Source: an uncultured Clostridia bacterium (GTDB lineage: Bacteria > Bacillota > Clostridia > TANB77 > CAG-508). From it: a stretch of 33,084 nt of DNA. The position numbers were made by a program, and so were the translations under genes. The stretch spans positions 1 to 33,084 of the forward strand of contig CALXBY010000016.1 of the NCBI GenBank assembly GCA_944386675.1, read 5' to 3'. The notes below the pieces were generated by a model. It had not been told where the DNA came from. It saw only the letters and a list, made by a program, of their open reading frames with translations, and searched no databases. Shown here one piece after another: positions 27,954 through 33,084 of this stretch (the first letter of the stretch is position 1; each line of letters opens with the position of its first letter).

Positions 27954-28026
27954 GCTATTTTAACAAATTTTTAATTTTATTAAATTTTTAGTCACTATTA
28001 GGTTCAAATGCTATTTATAAAATTTT

Positions 28027-28053
28027 GAACTTTTAGGACTGTCCCTAAAGTTC
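28027..28053 (+). repeat. Short hairpin repeat, family A copy 3
   Basis: Arms GAACTTT / AAAGTTC around TAGGACTGTCCCT. It is in inverted orientation to the copy at 26996-27021. The 27899-28195 gap otherwise holds only the TA operator and an AT-rich leader of sigK. Confidence 0.85.
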
Positions 28054-28195
28054 AATAACTATTTTCTAATGGTCATGCACTTTTATTGTTCTCAAACATA
28101 TAATTTGTTATGCGAGATTTTAATATCTATTGAAATCTATTTTATTGCTTGCACACTTAAAGTTTTCTTATTTTTATATATTTGGAGGTGCCTAT

Positions 28196-28909
28196 ATGTT
28201 CTCTGCTCTTTGTATGTCTGGTATTTTAGGATTTATTGAATTTCTAAAATCCTCTGTTTTTTTAGTAGGATATATTTCTAGCACAAATATATTTCCTGAA
28301 CCTTTAACATCTGAAGAAGAAAAAATGTATTTAGAACAAATGAAAAATGGTGATGAAGAAGCAAGAAATATTTTAATTGAACGAAACTTAAGATTAGTTG
28401 CTCATATTTCGAAAAAATATTCTACTACAAATGTTGAGCAAGATGATTTAATTTCTATTGGTACAATTGGGTTAATCAAAGGAATCAATAGTTTTAATGT
28501 CGATAAAGGCTCTAAACTTTCTACATATGTTTCTAGATGTATTGACAATGAAATTTTAATGCATTTAAGGGCAACTAAAAAATTAGGTGCTGAAGTTTAC
28601 TTAAATGAACCTATTGGCAAAGACAAAGATGATAATGTAATTACTTTGCAAGAAATTTTAGAAAATGATGAAAGAAATATTGAAGATGAAGTTGATATTA
28701 AATTAAAAATTAAATTATTACTAAAAAAAATGAAATCTACTTTGAAAGATAGAGAAAAAACAATTTTAGAACTTCGCTTTGGTCTTGGAGGTCATAAGCC
28801 TAAAACACAACATGAAATTGCTAAAATGATGGGTATCTCACGTTCCTATGTTTCTAGAATTGAAACAAAAGCAATTGGAAAACTGTCAAAAGAATTTAAA
28901 AATCTATAA
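28196..28909 (+). CDS. sigK: Sporulation sigma factor K with pro-sequence
   Basis: Sigma-K directs late mother-cell transcription (coat and spore release). I start at MFSALCMSGILGFIEFLKSS (ATG at 28196), with TTGGAGGTG upstream, giving 237 aa. The first 20 or so residues are the hydrophobic pro-sequence that keeps sigma-K inactive until cleaved by SpoIVFB in other species. NIFPEPLTSEEEKMYL starts the mature part. Region 2 is RNLRLVAHISKKY, DDLISIGTIGLIKGINSF and KLSTYVSRCIDNEILMHLR; region 4 is DREKTILELRFGL and TQHEIAKMMGISRSYVSRIE. The gene is uninterrupted (no skin-type insertion in it) and its neighbours are not sporulation genes. Confidence 0.94.
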   Translation: MFSALCMSGILGFIEFLKSSVFLVGYISSTNIFPEPLTSEEEKMYLEQMKNGDEEARNILIERNLRLVAHISKKYSTTNVEQDDLISIGTIGLIKGINSFNVDKGSKLSTYVSRCIDNEILMHLRATKKLGAEVYLNEPIGKDKDDNVITLQEILENDERNIEDEVDIKLKIKLLLKKMKSTLKDREKTILELRFGLGGHKPKTQHEIAKMMGISRSYVSRIETKAIGKLSKEFKNL

Positions 28910-29011
28910 ATTTTTGCAAAATTTTTAATCAATTTTTACTTATATGTTTTATTTTTATTGCTTTTTTGTTACTTTTTTTACATTTTTATTACATTTTTAT
29001 TACAAAAAGTG

Positions 29012-29040
29012 TTGACATTTGTAATATTTTGTTCTACAAT
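29012..29040 (+). promoter_or_regulatory. Strong promoter of the 55-aa orphan gene
   Basis: A perfect TTGACA, a 17-bp spacer and TACAAT lie in the AT-rich gap after sigK, about 77 bp before the ATG. Confidence 0.8.
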
Positions 29041-29117
29041 TAACTTATGATAGTTAAAAAAACTATATTTTGCTAAAGATTTTTATGATTTACGATAGAT
29101 AAAAGGAGTGATATACA

Positions 29118-29285
29118 ATGGATATGGAAAGGGATATTTACCCAAAATCGAATTGTTTAGCTTTAACAGTTAGAAAAGAACATAGATTAGTTTGTATTAA
29201 TAGAGCTGCAAGAAAAACAATTAGAGTTTCTTGGAAAACTTTATTATATGCCCTATTGTTAACATTTGCCAATATTTTAGTTTAG
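29118..29285 (+). CDS. 55-residue orphan protein with its own promoter and terminator
   Basis: I do not recognise it. It starts MDMERDIYPKSNCLALTVRK, with AAAAGGAGTG 10 nt upstream. The middle is basic (RKEHR, NRAARKTIR) and the end WKTLLYALLLTFANILV is hydrophobic and may lie in or on the membrane. Two Cys are present. A strong promoter, a good ribosome site and a perfect terminator frame it exactly, which argues that it is real despite its size. It might be a small membrane peptide or a regulatory peptide. Confidence 0.7.
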   Translation: MDMERDIYPKSNCLALTVRKEHRLVCINRAARKTIRVSWKTLLYALLLTFANILV

Positions 29286-29313
29286 AATATATATTAATTT
29301 AATATAAAAAATT

Positions 29314-29342
29314 AGGTAGTATAATATTATACTACCTTTTTT
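29314..29342. terminator. Bidirectional terminator between the orphan gene and the FxLYD-like gene
   Basis: A perfect palindrome with arm AGGTAGTATAAT is followed by TTTTTTA on the plus side and by TAATTTTTTA on the minus side. It overlaps the stop codon and the last codons (KKVV) of the minus-strand gene. Confidence 0.88.
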
Positions 29343-29752
29343 ATTTCAAATGTATAGAATTCATTTAATGGCTCTGATGTTTGTATCTCAATATCTTGCG
29401 TCTCTCCTCTTTCTAAGTCTTCTATTATATATTGATATTTTACAACTTTTTGGTTCGTTTCATCTCTAAAAATAATTTGAACTGACTGTTTTTCAAACTT
29501 TTCTTTTAATGTATTTTCTACTTGTGCTTTAAATACATATACTCCATCTTGTTCTTCTATAGTTATATTTTTCAATTTCATTCCTAATGCATCTTTATCT
29601 TCTAATAATGGATTTTCTTCTTTGCTATTATTTAGATTATTATAAATAAAATATCCTGCTGTTCCAATGATAGCTAATAATAACAAGACTATCACTAACA
29701 TAATAACTTTTTTACTATGTTTTTTTTTTTCTTTCATTCTTTTTGCTTTCAC
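29327..29752 (-). CDS. Small membrane-anchored FxLYD-like protein
   Basis: A Lys-rich cytoplasmic tail, one transmembrane helix (about residues 17-38, VIMLVIVLLLLAIIGTAGYF) and an extracellular beta domain make up 141 aa. The domain LKNITIEEQDGVYVFKAQVE to SEPLNEFYTFEIKKVV resembles FxLYD/DUF3426-type domains. The start is GTG at 29752 (AAAGGGG upstream) or the ATG five codons later. It follows the large vWA/Cna_B gene by 68 bp on the same strand, so it may be its membrane partner; this is inferred only from position. Confidence 0.7.
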   Translation of the reverse strand: MKAKRMKEKKKHSKKVIMLVIVLLLLAIIGTAGYFIYNNLNNSKEENPLLEDKDALGMKLKNITIEEQDGVYVFKAQVENTLKEKFEKQSVQIIFRDETNQKVVKYQYIIEDLERGETQDIEIQTSEPLNEFYTFEIKKVV

Positions 29753-29773
29753 AATTTTTCCCCTTTTTACAAA

Positions 29774-29815
29774 GTAGCGTCCTGCAATAGTCTAGCTACC
29801 ACAGGACGAACTACT
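29774..29815 (-). other. Hairpin between the vWA/Cna_B gene and the FxLYD-like gene
   Basis: GTAG-GTCCTG / CAGGAC-CTAC with an internal loop. The T-run after it is weak (TTTGT on the minus strand), so partial termination or RNA processing is more likely than full termination. Confidence 0.5.
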
Positions 29816-29820
29816 ATTTT

Positions 29821-32800
29821 TTATTTTTCAGTATATACTTGCATATTGATTGTAGCTGATGCGTCTACTTTCTTTTCAACTAAGAATTGTTTTAAATTAA
29901 ATGTTTTGTTATTTGCATTGTAATATCCTGAACTGATGAATTCTTGAAGATTTGCATATTCTACTACTGTAGAATTTTCTGTTAATGCATTTCCTGTATA
30001 GAATGTAATTTTTGAATTACTTAATAATTCTATTCCATCTAATGAAACATATCCTTGAGTTTCTACTGTTGCCCATCTTGTGTCAGGTTCTTCAGTTGTA
30101 TCTGTATCTTTTATAATGTTATCAAATGCAGTATTTAAATTACCAGCATTTTCTGCGTAGAAATATTCTGTACAATTTTTGTCTCTTCCCTCATCGCTAA
30201 ATCCACTACCTGATGCATTTGATGTAAATCCAATTGCATATAATTTAGAGTCTTCACCATTTACACTGTTATTCATAATATTTCTTGCGGCAGTATTAAT
30301 TTCAGATTGAGAATTATCTCTATTATCAATACCATCTGTAATGATAATCGCATTTGTTATAACATGATCTCTTGTTTGTTGTCTTACTAATGTATTTCCT
30401 GCATTTAATCCTTTTACTATATCTGTTCCTGATGATAATCCACAATCTCTAAACGCTGTATATTTATGACATTCTAATATATCTACATCTATATCATAAG
30501 CTCCTTTTGCAGTATTATATTTATATGGTGTGTTTTTTACTATTTCTCCATCTTCCAATTTTTCATATGGTGAATTACTTGATCCTGCATAATATTTATC
30601 AAAAATTTCTTTAAATTTATCTTCATCTCCACCACATGACTCTGCATATTGTACTGCTGCTGTATATTGTTCTTGTGTAAATACATTTTTATATACTGTT
30701 TTTGCTGCGCCAGCACTTGTATAGAATGTATTATATCCTCCAGTTGTTATTGCTTCTCCACAGAATCCTACAATTGCTACTGATTTTTTATTTCCTGGAT
30801 TATCTCTTAAATATTCATCTATAAAGTTATCTAATGCTGTTTTTAATTTGTACCATCTAGTATTTTGATATCCTAACACATATTTATCAGGACCATTACC
30901 AACTGTATAAGCTAATCTGTCAGTATTATTAGTATCAATATCTGCTGCTAAGCTTAATGTCATATCTACTACTAATACAACACTTTGCTTACCATATTCT
31001 GTTTTTGTTTCATAAATATTTAGACTCTTCTTAACATCATTTGAAATTTTATCTGTAGGAGTTTCGTTTTCTCCCATATAAGCTGTATTCTCTACGGTTG
31101 TTCCTATTGCTTCATTTTCTAATTTAACAGTAAATGTTATCGTTACCCATCCATTACCTGGTACAGTTAGCTCTAAAGTTCCTGCTGCCATTTTATTGAT
31201 TTGTTCTTGGGTTAATGTTGTAGGGTTTCCTGTTCCATTTTCTGATGTATTTACTGTAATATTACCTACTAATGTTGTGTTTTCTGGTCTACTTTCTTTA
31301 ACTGTTGTTGTTCCTGTAACTGGTGTGCTATTTGTTAATGTAACTGTATATGTTACTGTGCTTCCAGCATTTAAATCTTGACCATTTGTTGTTGACTCTT
31401 TCTTGATTGTGATATTAGCCTTCATGTTTGCTTCGATGATTGCTTCTGCTTTATCATTTACTGGTCTATATGGTTCTTGACTTTCTGGATCTGGAATTGG
31501 ATCTTTTGCTTTACCTTCTAATATTGCAGTATTTAATATTGTTGATGTATTTTCACCTGTGTCATCTCCAACCATACTTCCAATTTCATAAGTTACAATA
31601 ATTTCTACACTTTCACCTGGCTCTAATGTTTTCCTTGTATTTCCTACTAATAGATTATTATCTTTTTTAACATCTTGATTAATGGTATACTCTTCTTTTT
31701 CTGAAGAGAATTTTACAGTTAATACTTTTACATCTCTATCATCTGAAATCTTTAAGCTTTCTATTGTTGTTGTTCCATTATTTACAGCTGTTATTTTATA
31801 TGTTAAAGTATCACCTTTATTTGCTTCATCATCATATGTAATTGTTGTTACTTTATCTTTCTCAGTTTCTGTTCCTTTTGATACTTTATCTTTTCCTGTT
31901 ATACCTATTATTTCTTTTCTAATATCATGATCAAATTTTACTTCTACCATAACAGTTGCTGTACTATATTTATCGCCTGTATCGTCTGCTGTTATTTTAG
32001 CTGTATTAGATATTTTTGATACATCTGCTACATCTGTTGGTTGTACCTTATATGATACAGTAATGATATATCCCTGACCTTTTTCTAATGTTGGACTCTT
32101 TCCTGCTAATGTTAATAAATTATCTGAATTTGCTGTTGTTGGTACATTTAATGGTTCTTTATCTCCTACTGCAACTCCATCTACAGTTGGTGTTATTCCA
32201 ATAATTGTTACAGCTTTATTATCTGTTACATTAACATTTTGTAAAGTTGTATTTCCTTCATTTTTTATTGCTATATCATAAATAATAGTATCTCCTGAAG
32301 CAACTGTTGTTTTTGGATATGTTGTTTCTGTTCCAACTTTATTTCCTGTTTCGGTAACTTGTGTTTCTTTTCCATTTTTAATGATAGAAGAAACTGTTTT
32401 TTCAATACTTGTTTCTTTAACATCCATACTATTTAAAATGTCATATCCTTTTTCTGTTGGTGTGTAAATTGGTGTTTTATAGTTGTCAACTGGATTTTCT
32501 TCAATTGTATATTGAATTATATTTCCTTCTGAATCATATTTTGGTAGAGTTTCGAATTTATATTTCCAGCCTTCATCAGCTGTTACTATTGCAGGCTCTC
32601 CTGTTACTTTGCCATTAGCTTTTAAATTTATAGTAATACTGTCTGGTCTGTTTGGATTATTCATGTCATCCCAAGTTTTTGTTCCTTCTATTGCTATGTA
32701 TTCTTGTTCTATTGTATTTTCGAAATCATTTCCATTTTGTTCTGTTGTATATCCATCAACTTTTACTTCTCTTACTGTATATACATATTCATGACCATCT

Positions 32801-33084
32801 TCTAAGTCATATTTTTCTAAGTTGTCAAAGCTATATGCTCCATCTCCTGTTACTGTTGTGGTTGTTGCTGGATTTGTTGGTTCTCCATCTCTCAATAATT
32901 CTATCGTTGCTGTTAATTTTGTTTTATCTTCTGGAGTTACCCATGTTTTTGTTCCTCCAATACTTGTTGTTTCTTGTTCTATTGTATTTTTGAAGTTATT
33001 TCCATCTTGTTCTGTTGTATATCCATCAACTTTTATTTCTCTTACTGTATATACATATTCGTGACCATCTTCTAAGTCATATTT
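29821..33084 (-). CDS. Large vWA/Cna_B/DUF11-like surface protein, N-terminus outside the window
   Basis: This is an adhesin-like extracellular protein; 1087 residues are visible and the frame is open to the right edge. From the N-terminal side: two near-identical Cna_B units (period 270 bp), each with TKTW (isopeptide Lys) and EYVYTVRE (catalytic Glu region); a third, divergent Cna_B unit (about 32694-32430); three DUF11-like beta domains (about 32400-31030) with VASGDTIIYDIAIKNEGNTT-type strands; a vWA domain (about 30985-30130); and about 100 C-terminal residues. The vWA metal site is VVDMTLS (Thr where Ser is usual), SSGTDIVKG and IIITDGIDNRD. Five Cys occur in the vWA part. No LPXTG or C-terminal membrane segment follows, so anchoring must be by another part or partner. 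Confidence 0.88.
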   Translation of the reverse strand, partial: KYDLEDGHEYVYTVREIKVDGYTTEQDGNNFKNTIEQETTSIGGTKTWVTPEDKTKLTATIELLRDGEPTNPATTTTVTGDGAYSFDNLEKYDLEDGHEYVYTVREVKVDGYTTEQNGNDFENTIEQEYIAIEGTKTWDDMNNPNRPDSITINLKANGKVTGEPAIVTADEGWKYKFETLPKYDSEGNIIQYTIEENPVDNYKTPIYTPTEKGYDILNSMDVKETSIEKTVSSIIKNGKETQVTETGNKVGTETTYPKTTVASGDTIIYDIAIKNEGNTTLQNVNVTDNKAVTIIGITPTVDGVAVGDKEPLNVPTTANSDNLLTLAGKSPTLEKGQGYIITVSYKVQPTDVADVSKISNTAKITADDTGDKYSTATVMVEVKFDHDIRKEIIGITGKDKVSKGTETEKDKVTTITYDDEANKGDTLTYKITAVNNGTTTIESLKISDDRDVKVLTVKFSSEKEEYTINQDVKKDNNLLVGNTRKTLEPGESVEIIVTYEIGSMVGDDTGENTSTILNTAILEGKAKDPIPDPESQEPYRPVNDKAEAIIEANMKANITIKKESTTNGQDLNAGSTVTYTVTLTNSTPVTGTTTVKESRPENTTLVGNITVNTSENGTGNPTTLTQEQINKMAAGTLELTVPGNGWVTITFTVKLENEAIGTTVENTAYMGENETPTDKISNDVKKSLNIYETKTEYGKQSVVLVVDMTLSLAADIDTNNTDRLAYTVGNGPDKYVLGYQNTRWYKLKTALDNFIDEYLRDNPGNKKSVAIVGFCGEAITTGGYNTFYTSAGAAKTVYKNVFTQEQYTAAVQYAESCGGDEDKFKEIFDKYYAGSSNSPYEKLEDGEIVKNTPYKYNTAKGAYDIDVDILECHKYTAFRDCGLSSGTDIVKGLNAGNTLVRQQTRDHVITNAIIITDGIDNRDNSQSEINTAARNIMNNSVNGEDSKLYAIGFTSNASGSGFSDEGRDKNCTEYFYAENAGNLNTAFDNIIKDTDTTEEPDTRWATVETQGYVSLDGIELLSNSKITFYTGNALTENSTVVEYANLQEFISSGYYNANNKTFNLKQFLVEKKVDASATINMQVYTEK
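32695..33084 (-). repeat. Tandem 270-bp Cna_B coding repeat, continuing off the window
   Basis: The 38 bases at the right edge recur 270 bp earlier (ending at 32814) with one difference, and the encoded DGHEYVYTVRE and VDGYTTEQ recur with few changes. The period is 90 codons, one Cna_B domain. Such near-identity suggests recent duplication or gene conversion. Confidence 0.9.

Noticed and set aside
31196-33064. Several open frames on the plus strand opposite the vWA/Cna_B gene.
   Set aside because: They are shadows produced by the Thr/Val-rich coding strand and have no ribosome sites or family features.

Overview
The window comes from a very AT-rich, Gram-positive, probably endospore-forming anaerobe of the Clostridia, most likely an uncultured gut lineage. 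The evidence is AAGGAGG-type ribosome binding sites, a CIRCE/HrcA-controlled hrcA-grpE-dnaK-dnaJ operon, a sigma-K gene with its pro-sequence, lipoteichoic-acid-synthase-like and Cna_B surface proteins, and extremely rare CGG codons. The organism cannot be named from this sequence alone.

Layout. 1-205: left edge, undetermined, with a hairpin and a short repeat. 206-11867 (all minus): mreB, maf, a lytic transglycosylase, polA, a GT-C glycosyltransferase, queH, ruvB, an LtaS-like enzyme and an Alg13/Alg14-like pair. 12054-17492 (minus): the heat-shock operon, with a CYTH-domain gene inserted between grpE and dnaK. 17738-19176 (minus): a cation exchanger and a GNAT acetyltransferase. 19339-23122 (plus): a DUF1653 protein, serS, purA, engB. 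23236-27898 (minus): a SipW-type signal peptidase, a DUF951 protein, gltX, a small unknown gene, a DUF368 undecaprenyl-phosphate transporter and a Phd/ParE-type toxin-antitoxin pair. 28196-29285 (plus): sigK and a 55-aa orphan gene. 29327 to the right edge (minus): a small FxLYD-like membrane protein and a large vWA/Cna_B surface protein that runs off the window.

The most interesting signal is a recurring frame break. mreB, engB and the parE-like toxin each carry one apparent frameshift. In all three the break falls exactly on an in-frame CGG codon preceded by T and followed by A (T-CGG-A). In all three, skipping the single C of CGG restores the family-typical sequence. By eye I count only six in-frame CGG codons in the whole window: three are these breaks, a fourth lies at the junction where maf runs into a repeat (skipping there gives a normal-length Maf), and two are in the GNAT gene, where they must be read in frame. 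This suggests +1 recoding at CGG(A/G), for example by quadruplet decoding or slippage at a starved codon, or else a very systematic sequence artefact.

The second signal is a family of small hairpin elements, at least ten copies in 33 kb. They share a GTCCC(C) core inside variable but self-complementary arms. Some form transcription terminators, two supply the C-terminal codons of ruvB and maf, two make a near-perfect 39-bp inverted repeat between ruvB and ltaS, and two flank the toxin-antitoxin module in opposite orientation.
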